Part shown: in pieces, positions 8,894-17,602 of the stretch
Numbering within the stretch: the first letter of the stretch is position 1
Layout of the letters: each line of letters starts with the position of its first letter
NCBI RefSeq assembly: GCF_000426465.1
Contig: NZ_AUFK01000013.1
Span: 434,001-498,000, forward strand
Length of the DNA: 64,000 nt
Origin: Epilithonimonas caeni DSM 17710
GTDB lineage: Bacteria; Bacteroidota; Bacteroidia; Flavobacteriales; Weeksellaceae
Direction: 5' to 3'
Program-made: the position numbers and the translations under genes
The notes under the pieces: generated by a model
What the model saw: the letters and a program-made list of their open reading frames with translations, nothing else
The model's database searches: none
What the model was told of the DNA's origin: nothing

Positions 8894-9092
8894 AAATATT
8901 AGCCGAAGATAGGAAGAATAAATTTCAAAAAAAACTAAATTTTTAATTGATTGAATTTCAAGATTTTAAATAAATTGTATATATAATGTTACCTTTGATT
9001 TTTTATTAGTAGTTATATTGTTATCTCAACAAATATTCAAAATCTTTGATGATATTCTAATATTGTCTCAATAATTATAAAATATTTTTAAA

Positions 9093-11276
9093 ATGAATGT
9101 GAAATTACTATTTAAGTGGCTGTTTCTATTTGTGTTCGGCATAACTAGTGCACAGCAGATTACATTGGATACTTCTTTGGTTTCCGATGAACCAAATACG
9201 ATCGAAGAATTCTGGTACTGGTCAGGCGGATTTCCTGTTTTAGGTTCCGGATTTACACCTAATTCTACAGTAACGGTTTATGATACCGATCCAAATGGAA
9301 ACAGATGGAGGGATTTTACAGGAACTGTAGATTCTCAGGGTAAATTTTCTGTACAAATAAGCGCTAAAATGATCCGTTCTCTAAAAGGCGCTCATACAGT
9401 GAAGGCTACAGACGGAGAAGGAAAAACGGCAAATGCTACACTACAGGTTGTTGCAAATGAAGGTGAGGTAATCCAAGCTTCTGTTTCCAATAAAATATTG
9501 ACAATGGCGCAGTTCTTTGACTTTGGGATTAACCTTCACGCTACCAATATTGAACCGAACGCACAGGTCGTGGTTCATATTTTCTCTCCCAACGAATCTG
9601 GCTCCGGCATTACTGGGCAATACTACGCAGATGCCAACGGAAACTTTGATATCGTTTTCAATGGCAATACAACAACTTATCCCTGGGGTGATACGATGCC
9701 TGATATCGCAGGGACATGGAGGATCAATGTAGAGCAATTTGAAACTAATTTCTACGGTACAACAGAATTCAGGGTATTGCCAGACAACCCTAGTCCACAG
9801 TCGTATGATTTAATTTCTAATGTGGACAATGGTATCCCGGCAACACCAATAACGCGTTTCGAAGTGAATGGCGTGGGCTACAATTCGGACCCAAACAGTT
9901 CTGCTTTCTACGAAGATATGACCGATAAAGTGTTCAATCTACAGGCGGGTCAAACTTACGATGTGAAAATTAAAGGTAAAAACCGTGTTAATTATGCGCC
10001 GGATACTTATACTCTTTTTGTTGACTGGAATCACAATGGCATTCTGGATGAAAGCAACGAGATCATTAGTGAAGGTTATCTTTTCGGGTCTTCTGGTGTG
10101 GATGACAAATTCACGCAATTCCCAATAACGGTTCCGCAAAATGCGATCAACGGAAATACGAGGATAAGGGTTCTGAAAATGCAATCAGCCACAGAATATT
10201 CTATGTTTTGGCCTATTGGTGCTTCAGGATATTATTACAATTCCGGACAAGCAGAGGATTACACTTTGAATATCTCTGGTGGTATTACAGATCCAGGGTG
10301 TGATTTTAGTTGTCCTTCAGATATTAATACCAATACAATTCCAGGAGGAGAAACTGCGGTCGTGAATTATAGTTTACCATTCAATTGCGGTTCTCAAGGA
10401 AGCTCCAGTTGTGGAATAGATTATCCTGGGAATAATTATGAGAACTGGATGCCTACTTCGAACTTCAATACCGTAGCTAACGACTTTGTGATTCCTGACG
10501 GAAAAACTTTGAAAATCGATAAAGTTATTCCTCATTTGATTAGATTCTCTTACGGAGCAACTGTTGCATTCTATAAAGATAATAATGGAAAACCGGGAGA
10601 ATTGATTATGAATTATGCTGCGCCAACGATCGAATCACAAAATGCGATAGGAAATACTACTGGTGGAACAGCTTATGAAACGGTTATCAAATTGCCTGAG
10701 GTGCTAGAATTGACATCCGGGAAATATTGGGTTGCCATTAATATGCAGGGACCATTGGTTTCCTGGGAAATAAAATCTGCTTTATCAAACGGAACCACCG
10801 CATTTACAACAGGTGATGGACAGAACTGGACAGCAAAAGAAGGTTTTGATGGTGTTTTCAAGGTAAGTTATGTTTGCGAAACTCCAGAGCCACAAGTTGT
10901 TTTGGTTCAGGGATTAGAATCGGGAGCTGCGTTCCCGGAAGGCAATACTGTTGTTGTCCATAATCTGGTATATGAAGGTGCTGTTATAGATACTTGTGTG
11001 TTTAACGTACACGTTGATAAGATCCTTGGGACAACAGAGATCTCTAAAAATCAAATTTCTTTCTATCCAAATCCGGTAAAAGATATTTTGAAAATTTCTA
11101 ACATCAGGGATATTAACAACATAAATGTTTATGATATGTCGGGTAAGCAGGTTTTTGCAAAAGAATTGCATCAAAAAGATGCTGAAATCAACCTTTCCAA
11201 ACTGGCTTCCGGAATTTACATTATGAAAGTAGGCAGCGGAAACGAAGTGAAGGCTTTTAAGCTTATCAAAAAATAA
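9093..11276 (+). CDS. T9SS-secreted protein with GEVED and C-terminal sorting domain
   Basis: A 727-residue exported protein. Residues 1-20 are a signal peptide ending TSAQ. Two N-terminal beta-sandwich repeats follow, with LGSGFTPNSTVTVYDTDPNG typical of Ig-like repeats in surface proteins. Around residues 240-400 there is a GEVED domain: TLFVDWNHNGILDESNE and then SGQAEDYTL. A cysteine-bearing middle section carries SSSCGIDYPGNNY, and residues about 650-727 are a type A Por secretion sorting domain (FYPNPVKDIL, VYDMSGKQVF, LASGIYIMKV), which sends it through the type IX system to the outer surface. No catalytic motif is visible; adhesin or matrix protein is my inference. A strong terminator follows. 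Confidence 0.85.
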   Translation: MNVKLLFKWLFLFVFGITSAQQITLDTSLVSDEPNTIEEFWYWSGGFPVLGSGFTPNSTVTVYDTDPNGNRWRDFTGTVDSQGKFSVQISAKMIRSLKGAHTVKATDGEGKTANATLQVVANEGEVIQASVSNKILTMAQFFDFGINLHATNIEPNAQVVVHIFSPNESGSGITGQYYADANGNFDIVFNGNTTTYPWGDTMPDIAGTWRINVEQFETNFYGTTEFRVLPDNPSPQSYDLISNVDNGIPATPITRFEVNGVGYNSDPNSSAFYEDMTDKVFNLQAGQTYDVKIKGKNRVNYAPDTYTLFVDWNHNGILDESNEIISEGYLFGSSGVDDKFTQFPITVPQNAINGNTRIRVLKMQSATEYSMFWPIGASGYYYNSGQAEDYTLNISGGITDPGCDFSCPSDINTNTIPGGETAVVNYSLPFNCGSQGSSSCGIDYPGNNYENWMPTSNFNTVANDFVIPDGKTLKIDKVIPHLIRFSYGATVAFYKDNNGKPGELIMNYAAPTIESQNAIGNTTGGTAYETVIKLPEVLELTSGKYWVAINMQGPLVSWEIKSALSNGTTAFTTGDGQNWTAKEGFDGVFKVSYVCETPEPQVVLVQGLESGAAFPEGNTVVVHNLVYEGAVIDTCVFNVHVDKILGTTEISKNQISFYPNPVKDILKISNIRDINNINVYDMSGKQVFAKELHQKDAEINLSKLASGIYIMKVGSGNEVKAFKLIKK

Positions 11277-11301
11277 AAATTAATTTCAGAATTATGTTTT
11301 T

Positions 11302-11333
11302 AGGCCGTCCCATTTTGGGGCGGCCTTTTTTTT
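11302..11333 (+). terminator. Strong Rho-independent terminator after the T9SS gene
   Basis: A 10-bp stem (11302-11311 with 11317-11326; AGGCCGTCCC pairs with GGGGCGGCCT, one G-U), loop ATTTT, and an eight-T tail. It ends transcription 26 bases after the stop and isolates hflX. Confidence 0.92.
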
Positions 11334-11443
11334 GCAGAAGATTTATCATTGTATAGAGATCCATTTCGGTATTATCAGACCAAACTTTGGTTTTTTTGAT
11401 AAAAAATAGTATCTTGTCAAAATCAGAAATTATAATTTTTTAA

Positions 11444-12658
11444 ATGTTAGAAAAAAAAGAACATCAGTATGAACAGGCGGTTTTGGTGGGTTTGATTACC
11501 CAAAATCAAAGCGAAGATAAACTGATAGAATATATGGACGAACTGGAGTTTTTGGCCTTCACAGCCGGTGCTACGGTAGCCAAACGTTTTACCCAAAGAT
11601 TGACCCAGCCAGATTCCAAAACATTCGTAGGTAAAGGAAAAATGGAAGAGATCCGTGATTATGCGAAAGAACATAATATCGGAACAGTCATTTTCGATGA
11701 TGAACTGTCACCTTCCCAATTGAAAAACCTGGAGCGAGAAATGGAAGTCAAAATCCTTGACAGAACCAATCTGATCCTCGATATTTTTGCCCAAAGAGCT
11801 CAAACTTCTTACGCAAGAACGCAGGTAGAATTGGCTCAATATCAATATCTTTTGCCGAGATTGACCAGGATGTGGACCCACCTCGAAAGACAAAAAGGGG
11901 GAATCGGTATGCGTGGTCCCGGTGAAACGGAGATCGAAACCGATAGAAGGATTATCCGTGACCGGATCACATTGCTGAAAGACAAATTGAAAGTCATCGA
12001 CAAACAAATGGGAACGCAACGTAACAACCGTGGAAAAATGGTGCGCGTTGCACTTGTTGGTTACACAAATGTTGGAAAATCGACCTTGATGAATGCCTTG
12101 TCGAAATCCGATGTTTTCGCTGAAAATAAATTGTTTGCAACGCTGGATACAACGGTTCGTAAAGTTGTGATTGGAAATTTGCCTTTCCTTCTGACGGACA
12201 CCGTCGGATTCATCAGAAAGTTGCCGACACAATTGGTGGAAAGTTTCAAATCAACTTTGGATGAGGTGCGTGAAGCGGATTTGTTGATTCATGTTGTTGA
12301 CATTTCGCACGAAAGCTTTGAAGACCATATTAATTCTGTGAATGAGATCCTTCAGGAAATTGATGCGCATCAGAAACCCATGATCATGGTTTTCAACAAA
12401 ATTGATGATTTCAGTTACGAGAAAAAGGATGAAGATGATTTGACGCCGGGTTCCAACAAAAATATTTCTCTGGAAGAATGGAAAAGAACGTGGATGGCAA
12501 AATCCAAATTCCCAACCGTTTTCATTTCTGCCCTAACGAAAGAGAATTTCCCTGAGATGAAGAAAATGATTTACGATGAGGTTCACAGGATTCATATTTC
12601 CCGTTTCCCTTACAACGATTTGTTGTTCGAATATTTTGAGGACGAAGAGGAAAATTAA
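11444..12658 (+). CDS. hflX: GTPase HflX
   Basis: A 404-residue ribosome-associated GTPase that splits stalled 70S ribosomes, notably after heat stress or antibiotic exposure. The N-terminal HflX domain contains KTFVGKGKMEEI and FDDELSPSQLKNLE, the linker carries the glycine-rich GGIGMRGPGETEIETDRR (residues 152-169), and the G domain has G1 GYTNVGKST (206-214), G3 DTVGFI and G4 NKID. It ends acidic (FEDEEEN). Its stop and the next ATG overlap by one base (TAATG), so the DUF4919 gene is translationally coupled. Confidence 0.96.
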   Translation: MLEKKEHQYEQAVLVGLITQNQSEDKLIEYMDELEFLAFTAGATVAKRFTQRLTQPDSKTFVGKGKMEEIRDYAKEHNIGTVIFDDELSPSQLKNLEREMEVKILDRTNLILDIFAQRAQTSYARTQVELAQYQYLLPRLTRMWTHLERQKGGIGMRGPGETEIETDRRIIRDRITLLKDKLKVIDKQMGTQRNNRGKMVRVALVGYTNVGKSTLMNALSKSDVFAENKLFATLDTTVRKVVIGNLPFLLTDTVGFIRKLPTQLVESFKSTLDEVREADLLIHVVDISHESFEDHINSVNEILQEIDAHQKPMIMVFNKIDDFSYEKKDEDDLTPGSNKNISLEEWKRTWMAKSKFPTVFISALTKENFPEMKKMIYDEVHRIHISRFPYNDLLFEYFEDEEEN

Positions 12659-13287
12659 TGAATAGAATCTTCTTGTTTTTCTTTGTGCTGATTGCGGTTT
12701 TTGGATTTTCTCAAAAATCAAAGATCGATTTGGATCAGATCAAGAAAGCAATTACCAACAAAGAATCGGATTATTTCTATGAAAAAATAGTCTTCAGATT
12801 CCAGGCTCTCCCCAAATCGATTGACAGTATGGAAGCGCAACATTTATATTATGGAAGGCTGTTTTTAGATAAAACTGTTTCTACAAGTGACGAAAATTTC
12901 AAAAAAATATTGAAAGATCTTAATAAGCAGAAGTACGAAGAAACTATAGAAAAAACGAAAAACCTGTTATCAAAAGACCCTACCAATCTGGATTTGCTGA
13001 TGATAATGCTGCAATGCTATGACAAGCAGAAGGATCTCAAGAATTTCTCCTATTATTACGGTCAGTTCCAATTGCTGACAAGAGCGATTTTTAATTCCGG
13101 AGATGGTAAGAATGAAGAATCTGCTTATCTCGTCAATTCTGTTGGTGACGAATATATTCTTCTCAACGTCATTCGGTTCCCCATGGAAGCCAGGAGGTCT
13201 TCCCGGCCTACAGAAGGCGGAGTGTTTGATATTTGGGAAAATAACAATACAAAAACTTATATCAAAGTAATTTATAATGACTTTTAA
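12658..13287 (+). CDS. Secreted DUF4919-family protein
   Basis: A 209-residue exported protein with a signal peptide over residues 1-19 (ending GFSQ). The mature part is mostly helical: LYYGRLFL, then a TPR-like stretch around 95-145 (KYEETIEKTKNLLSKDPTNLDLL) and a C-terminal VGDEYILLNVI plus FDIWENN segment, the pattern of DUF4919, found largely in Bacteroidota. Function is unknown. The start codon overlaps the hflX stop by one base; co-translation with a cytoplasmic ribosome-rescue GTPase is odd for a periplasmic protein and may only reflect operon economy. Confidence 0.75.
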   Translation: MNRIFLFFFVLIAVFGFSQKSKIDLDQIKKAITNKESDYFYEKIVFRFQALPKSIDSMEAQHLYYGRLFLDKTVSTSDENFKKILKDLNKQKYEETIEKTKNLLSKDPTNLDLLMIMLQCYDKQKDLKNFSYYYGQFQLLTRAIFNSGDGKNEESAYLVNSVGDEYILLNVIRFPMEARRSSRPTEGGVFDIWENNNTKTYIKVIYNDF

Positions 13288-13318
13288 CTAGGTCAAAAAT
13301 CTATATAAAATAAATAAA

Positions 13319-14602
13319 ATGGAGTTATATTACTCATTTTCAGTCTTAATTGTTTTAGCGTCTTTATTTGCTTATATCAATTATAGGGTTCTAAAGTTAC
13401 CAAGTACGATCGGGATAATGGTGATTGCCATTATCGTTTCTGTAACTTTGGTTGCATCGGGCGAAAATTTCTTACCAAAAACCACTAGTCATTTAACCGA
13501 GTTGGTCCATAACTTCGATTTTACCGAGGTTCTGATGGGAGCAATGCTTAATTTCCTGCTTTTTGCAGGAGGGATCCATATCAACATCAAAGATCTGAAG
13601 GAGCAGTTTGGTCCGGTCGTCATATTTTCAACCGTCGGGGTTATTATTTCAACCTTTGCGGTTGGTTTTGGTGTGTATTATCTTTTGCCTTTGGTTGGGA
13701 TCCAGATGCCGTTGATTTATTGCCTGGTTTTCGGAGCATTGATCTCACCGACAGACCCTGTTGCGGTTCTCAGTATTTTGAAGCAGGCGAATGTTTCAAA
13801 ATCCCTAGAAACCAAAGTTGCCGGAGAATCTTTGTTTAATGATGGGATGGCTGTTGTTGTTTTCACAGTTGTTTTACAATTGGCAATTGGAAAAGAAATT
13901 GATTTAAATGTAGAAAATATTGGACTTTTATTATTGAGAGAAGCTGGCGGAGGATTGCTTTTGGGCGTTCTTCTCGGGTTATCTGCTTCTCGGGCGATGA
14001 GAATGGTAGATGACTATATTATTTCTGTATTGATTACGTTGTCAGTGGTTATGGGTGGTTATCTGATCGCACACGAAATGCATATTTCTGCACCTTTGGC
14101 GATGGTTGCAGCGGGATTATTTATGGGAAATTTCAGCGAGAGCTTCAAAATGAAATCTGAAACCCAGGATTATCTCATCAAATTCTGGGAGCTGATCGAT
14201 GAAATTATGAACGCCGTCCTATTCCTTTTTATAGGGTTTGAATTGCTGTTAATCAAGGATTTAAGTGAATATCTGGTTGCTGGAGGAATTTGTATTTTGA
14301 TTGTTCTTTTAGCACGTTGGGTTGCGATTTTTGTTCCGACTAAGTTTATGGCTTTCAAATATCGATTCAGTCCGCAAACCGTGAAAGTTCTAGTTTGGGG
14401 AGGAATCCGTGGTGGAGTTTCTATTGCATTAGCTTTGTCCATACCAGTGAACGAGTACAGTCAAATTATCATCAGTATTACTTATTGTGTGGTTGTGTTT
14501 TCAATTATAGTTCAGGGATTGACGATTGCGAAAGTTGCCAATCCTAGGAAAATTGCGACCGAAGAAAAAATCATCGAACAAATTCTTGAAGAGACTCATT
14601 AA
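13319..14602 (+). CDS. Na+/H+ antiporter, CPA1 (NhaP-like) family
   Basis: A 427-residue inner-membrane antiporter with about twelve hydrophobic segments. Family motifs: FALISPTDPVAVLSIL-type stretch (here GALISPTDPVAVLSIL) in the fifth helix region, GESLFNDGMAVVVF carrying the Asn-Asp pair that binds the cation, and near the end VWGGIRGGVSIALALS, the CPA1 arginine-glycine motif. There is no long cytoplasmic tail, so it is a short bacterial type. It expels Na+ (or K+) in exchange for protons. It starts 31 bases after the DUF4919 gene and could be read from the same transcript. Confidence 0.93.
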   Translation: MELYYSFSVLIVLASLFAYINYRVLKLPSTIGIMVIAIIVSVTLVASGENFLPKTTSHLTELVHNFDFTEVLMGAMLNFLLFAGGIHINIKDLKEQFGPVVIFSTVGVIISTFAVGFGVYYLLPLVGIQMPLIYCLVFGALISPTDPVAVLSILKQANVSKSLETKVAGESLFNDGMAVVVFTVVLQLAIGKEIDLNVENIGLLLLREAGGGLLLGVLLGLSASRAMRMVDDYIISVLITLSVVMGGYLIAHEMHISAPLAMVAAGLFMGNFSESFKMKSETQDYLIKFWELIDEIMNAVLFLFIGFELLLIKDLSEYLVAGGICILIVLLARWVAIFVPTKFMAFKYRFSPQTVKVLVWGGIRGGVSIALALSIPVNEYSQIIISITYCVVVFSIIVQGLTIAKVANPRKIATEEKIIEQILEETH

Positions 14603-14629
14603 TTTGAAATAAAAGAAATTAAAAAACCA

Positions 14630-14731
14630 CATAGACACATAGAAAAACAAATTATTTATTTTTGAAAAAGTTAAAATAGAAACAAATTTCTAACTATTTT
14701 ATCTTGATAATTTACAAAAACTATGTGCCTA
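14630..14731. repeat. Degenerate interspersed inverted repeat (CATAG-type)
   Basis: The arm CATAGACACATAG (14630-14642) is matched in inverted orientation by CTATGTGCCTA (14721-14731), one mismatch, with an AT-rich 78-base centre. Such ACATAG elements are scattered through Chryseobacterium genomes (from memory). The right arm contains the upstream ATG of the next gene frame, which is one reason to reject that start. Confidence 0.5.
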
Positions 14732-14758
14732 ATTATCACTAGAAGCCAAAATTATATA

Positions 14759-15388
14759 ATGAAGGTTATCGATATAAAAAACTGGAGAAGAAAAGAACAT
14801 TTCGAATTCTTTTCCGGAATGAGAAGTCCTTATTTTGGAATTGTAACCGAAGTTGAGTGTACAGAAACTTACAGATTAGCTAAGGAAAACAACGAATCTT
14901 TTTTCGCTCATTATCTCCATAAATCGATGAAAGCTGTTAATTCGGTTGAGGAATTTGGTTATAGAATTGTAAATGATGATGTTATAGCGTTTGATATTGT
15001 GCACGTGGGTTCTACAATTGCCAGAAACGATGGAACGTTTGGCTTCTCTTATTTCGAATATTCTGATGATTTTCAAATCTTTAATCAGAATTTGCAAAAA
15101 GAAATTGATGGGGTTCAAAATTCAACTGGTTTGAGAATCAGAAACGAAGAACTTCCACCAAATCATATCCGGCATTCTACCATGCCTTGGGCGCATTTTA
15201 CAGGTTTACTTCATCCAACAGATTTTGACCCGAAAGAATCGATTCCAAAAATTGTCTTTGGGAAATTCAGTGAGAAAAATGGACGAAAAATGTTGCCGAT
15301 TTCCGTCGAAGCACATCACGGTTTGATGGATGGTTTTCATCTGGCGAAGTATTTAGAGGAATTTCAGAATCAGCTTAATCTTAAATAA
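14759..15388 (+). CDS. Chloramphenicol acetyltransferase-like (CAT fold) protein
   Basis: A 209-residue protein of the type A CAT family, cytoplasmic trimers that move acetyl from acetyl-CoA to a hydroxyl. The catalytic motif HHGLMDG is at residues 186-192: the second histidine (187) is the general base and Asp191 the structural partner, as in CAT HHxxxDG. STMPWAHFTGL also fits the substrate pocket region, and WRRKEHFEFF fits the CAT N-terminus. Start 14759 is preferred because it gives MKVIDIKNW; the ATG at 14723 lies in a repeat arm. Many chromosomal relatives do not give resistance, so the substrate is open. It is followed with no gap by an AlkD-like gene. Confidence 0.87.
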   Translation: MKVIDIKNWRRKEHFEFFSGMRSPYFGIVTEVECTETYRLAKENNESFFAHYLHKSMKAVNSVEEFGYRIVNDDVIAFDIVHVGSTIARNDGTFGFSYFEYSDDFQIFNQNLQKEIDGVQNSTGLRIRNEELPPNHIRHSTMPWAHFTGLLHPTDFDPKESIPKIVFGKFSEKNGRKMLPISVEAHHGLMDGFHLAKYLEEFQNQLNLK

Positions 15389-16105
15389 ATGTCTCTTTCA
15401 ACAGAAATAAAACAAGCGCTCGAAATTCTCTCAATTCCCGAAAAGGCAGAATTCTTCCCAAAATTTTTCAAAACTGGAAAAGGTGAATATGGCGAAGGCG
15501 ATATTTTTATTGGTGTGACGGTTCCGGACCAAAGAAGTGTTGCGAAAGAGTTTTATAATAGAATTTCTCTTGGGGAGCTCAGTGAACTTTTATCTTCGAA
15601 AATCCACGAACATCGTTTGACCGCTTTGCTGATTTTGGTTTATAAATTTGAGAAAACAAAGGATAGAATTCAACAAAAAGAAATCATAGATTTTTATCTG
15701 GATCATACAAAACACATCAACAATTGGGATTTGGTAGATACATCTTGTTATAAAATTCTAGGGCGGTATTGTTATGAAAATCAGGATTCTAAAATCTTAG
15801 AAAAATTATCCAATTCCAAAGATATGTGGGAGATGCGAATGGCGATTGTCGGAACAATGCATCACATCAAAAAAGGACAATTTGAATTAACCAAAACCTT
15901 CGTTCTCAAAAACCTGAGACATCCGCATGATTTGATGCACAAAGCCAACGGGTGGCTTCTCCGGGAAATGGGAAAAAGAAACGAAACCGAATTGCTGGAT
16001 TTCCTTGATCTACATTACAAAGAAATGCCAAGAACTTGCCTGCGATATGCGATTGAAAAATTAGATGAGGAACTTCGGCAGGATTATTTAAAAGCAAGAA
16101 TCTAA
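15389..16105 (+). CDS. DNA alkylation repair protein (AlkD-like HEAT-repeat glycosylase)
   Basis: A 238-residue helical-repeat protein of the AlkC/AlkD group, which removes N3- and N7-alkylated purines without base flipping. Characteristic stretches are GEGDIFIGVTVPDQRSVAKE near the N-terminus, HRLTALLILVY, and INNWDLVDTSCYKILG (about residues 107-124), where the Trp-Asp pair matches AlkD's catalytic Asp and DNA-contacting Trp; LRHPHDLMHKANGWLLREMGKR follows in the usual place. Its ATG comes directly after the stop of the CAT-like gene and its stop overlaps the next ATG (TAATG), so the three are one operon. Confidence 0.9.
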   Translation: MSLSTEIKQALEILSIPEKAEFFPKFFKTGKGEYGEGDIFIGVTVPDQRSVAKEFYNRISLGELSELLSSKIHEHRLTALLILVYKFEKTKDRIQQKEIIDFYLDHTKHINNWDLVDTSCYKILGRYCYENQDSKILEKLSNSKDMWEMRMAIVGTMHHIKKGQFELTKTFVLKNLRHPHDLMHKANGWLLREMGKRNETELLDFLDLHYKEMPRTCLRYAIEKLDEELRQDYLKARI

Positions 16106-16440
16106 TGGATTGTTTTTGGTTGAGAACGTTTTTACATTATTTTTTACACTTTGGTTTTCCTGTTGTGCTGGCTTTCCTGTTTTTTAGAAAAGATTGGAAA
16201 AAAGCCTATTTTATAATGTTGGCGACGATGTTGGTAGATGCGGACCATTTGCTCAGCACGCCGATTTTTTCGTCGGACAGGTGTAGTATCAATTTTCATC
16301 CGCTTCACACGTATTGGGCAATTGGTATTTATTTTCTGCTGTTATTTTTTAAAGGAAACCTCAGGATTATTGGTGTCGGATTGTTATTCCATATGCTCAC
16401 AGATTGGATAGATTGTCAACTTCAAAATCTCAATTTATAA
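16105..16440 (+). CDS. DUF6122-type small membrane protein
   Basis: A 111-residue protein with about four membrane segments. Potential metal ligands lie at membrane borders: HYFLHFGFP at the start, DADHLLSTP in the middle, HPLHTYW and FHMLTDWIDC at the end. This spacing of HxxxH, DxDH and HxxxD resembles the YdjM-type membrane metal-dependent hydrolases, but at half their size; I take it as DUF6122. No function is established. One-base start/stop overlap with the AlkD-like gene makes it the last member of that operon. Confidence 0.7.
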   Translation: MDCFWLRTFLHYFLHFGFPVVLAFLFFRKDWKKAYFIMLATMLVDADHLLSTPIFSSDRCSINFHPLHTYWAIGIYFLLLFFKGNLRIIGVGLLFHMLTDWIDCQLQNLNL

Positions 16441-16475
16441 GATGCATCTGTTTTTGAAAACAATTGCTTTTCGTA

Positions 16476-16508
16476 GTTAAGTTTAACGCCCCTGCTTAAC
16501 TTAAAAAT
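16476..16508. repeat. Short intergenic repeat related to 35851-35883
   Basis: The 33 bases here align without gaps to 35851-35883 at about 25 positions, sharing GTTAAGTTT at the left and CTTAAAAAT at the right. Both copies lie between genes. The rest of the 97-base gap (16441-16537) shows nothing else. Confidence 0.45.
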
Positions 16509-16537
16509 ATCATTTAATTTTAAAACTAATCCAAAAT

Positions 16538-16918
16538 TTACTGATTCCTGGCATTCGCCATTTTATGATTCATAATTCTGGCAATGTTCAAAGCTCGGTT
16601 AATCGCATTTTCTGCATTTTCTCCGTCAAAGTTTTCGTGAACTGTTTTTTCCCAGATCTGCAACCAACGATTAAAATGTCTTTCTTCCAAAGCCGATACT
16701 TCATTGATCGGGAAATGTTTTGCCATAGGATGACCTTCGTAAACAGGATTTCCCAAAAGGATACTTTCCCAGAAATTATACATTTTCGGAAGATGTTTGC
16801 TGAGGTCGATTTTCGCAATATCCGTAAAGAAGAATCCAATCAGATCATCTTTTATAACTTGGCTATAGAATTCCTTTACGAGAAATTCAACATCTTCCCT
16901 GCTTGTAACATCTTTCAT
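16538..16918 (-). CDS. Group III truncated haemoglobin
   Basis: A 126-residue haem protein of the TrHb3 class. It opens LVKEFYSQVIKDDLIGFFF, the trHb helix B/C region, followed by the WESILLGNPVYEGHPMAKH segment; His68 there is the likely proximal haem ligand, and HFNRWLQIWEKTV supplies the family's G-helix tryptophans. Such proteins handle oxygen, NO or peroxide at low oxygen tension. The frame is open up to 17002, but ATG 16918 gives the standard MKDVTSREDV start and sits about 20 bases below a TAACTTTG promoter box. It is divergent from the cysteine-cluster gene. Confidence 0.92.
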   Translation of the reverse strand: MKDVTSREDVEFLVKEFYSQVIKDDLIGFFFTDIAKIDLSKHLPKMYNFWESILLGNPVYEGHPMAKHFPINEVSALEERHFNRWLQIWEKTVHENFDGENAENAINRALNIARIMNHKMANARNQ

Positions 16919-16938
16919 AATTTGATATTTTGTTCTAT

Positions 16939-16946
16939 CAAAGTTA
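16939..16946 (-). promoter_or_regulatory. TAnnTTTG -7 box for the truncated haemoglobin gene
   Basis: TAACTTTG on the minus strand, ending 21 bases before the ATG, fits the Bacteroidota consensus. No good -33 TTG at the usual distance. Confidence 0.5.
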
Positions 16947-17003
16947 TCATTTTTAGAATAAGCTTGAAATAAGATTAATATCAGTTTTTGTTTGAAAAAC
17001 AAC

Positions 17004-17011
17004 TAATTTTG
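17004..17011 (+). promoter_or_regulatory. TAnnTTTG -7 box very close to the YkgJ-family start
   Basis: TAATTTTG ends four bases before the ATG at 17016, so transcription would start at or just inside the start codon (leaderless) if this box is used. Confidence 0.35.
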
Positions 17012-17015
17012 CAAA

Positions 17016-17504
17016 ATGGACCTTGGATTTTATAAAAAGCAGGCACAGCAAAAACAGAAAGATCACAAAAAATTTTTGGAAGGACTAAAAAAGAAACCAC
17101 CAAAGAATCTGGATTACTTGGTTTTAGAAAAGCATGAAGAAACTTTCGAAGAAATCGATTGTCTCAGCTGTGCGAATTGCTGTAAAACCACAGGTCCGCT
17201 TTACACAGAAAAGGATATAGAAAGAATCTCCAAGCATCTTCGGATGAAACAAGCTGATTTTGAGTCTAAATTTCTACGAGTTGATGAAGATAATGATAAA
17301 GTTCTCCAAAACTTACCTTGCCTTTTCCTGAATGATGACAATACTTGTTCGATTTACGATGTTCGTCCAAAAGCCTGCAGAGAATATCCTCACACAGACC
17401 GGAAGAAAATCTATCAGATCAATGATCTCACGATCAAGAATACTTTGATTTGCCCTGCAAGCTATGTCTTCGTAGAAAAACTGAGAAAAGTTTTGGAAAG
17501 GTAA
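17016..17504 (+). CDS. YkgJ-family cysteine-cluster (zinc/iron-chelating) protein
   Basis: A 162-residue cytoplasmic protein with the CxxCxxCC cluster CLSCANCC around residues 50-57 and a second group in LPCLFLNDDNTCSIYDVRPKAC (about 105-127), ending CPAS. This eight-cysteine arrangement defines the YkgJ family, thought to chelate zinc or iron. The N-terminus is a lysine- and glutamine-rich helix (KKQAQQKQKDHKK). No enzymatic role is proven. It lies divergent from the haemoglobin gene with 97 bases between them. Confidence 0.9.
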   Translation: MDLGFYKKQAQQKQKDHKKFLEGLKKKPPKNLDYLVLEKHEETFEEIDCLSCANCCKTTGPLYTEKDIERISKHLRMKQADFESKFLRVDEDNDKVLQNLPCLFLNDDNTCSIYDVRPKACREYPHTDRKKIYQINDLTIKNTLICPASYVFVEKLRKVLER

Positions 17505-17602
17505 ATTATATTAAAGTTTTCCCAAAAATCTTATAATTTCCAAATTTAACATAATATTGGTTTAATGTTTGAATTTCATAATGCACACTAAATAAAAATA
17601 TT

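Noticed and set aside
11708-12232. 174-codon open frame antisense to hflX
   Set aside because: Its composition follows from the hflX coding strand and the start lies within the G domain of a clear gene.
14723-14758. Upstream ATG for the CAT-like gene
   Set aside because: It lies in a repeat arm (CTATGTGCC) and adds 12 residues unlike the family.
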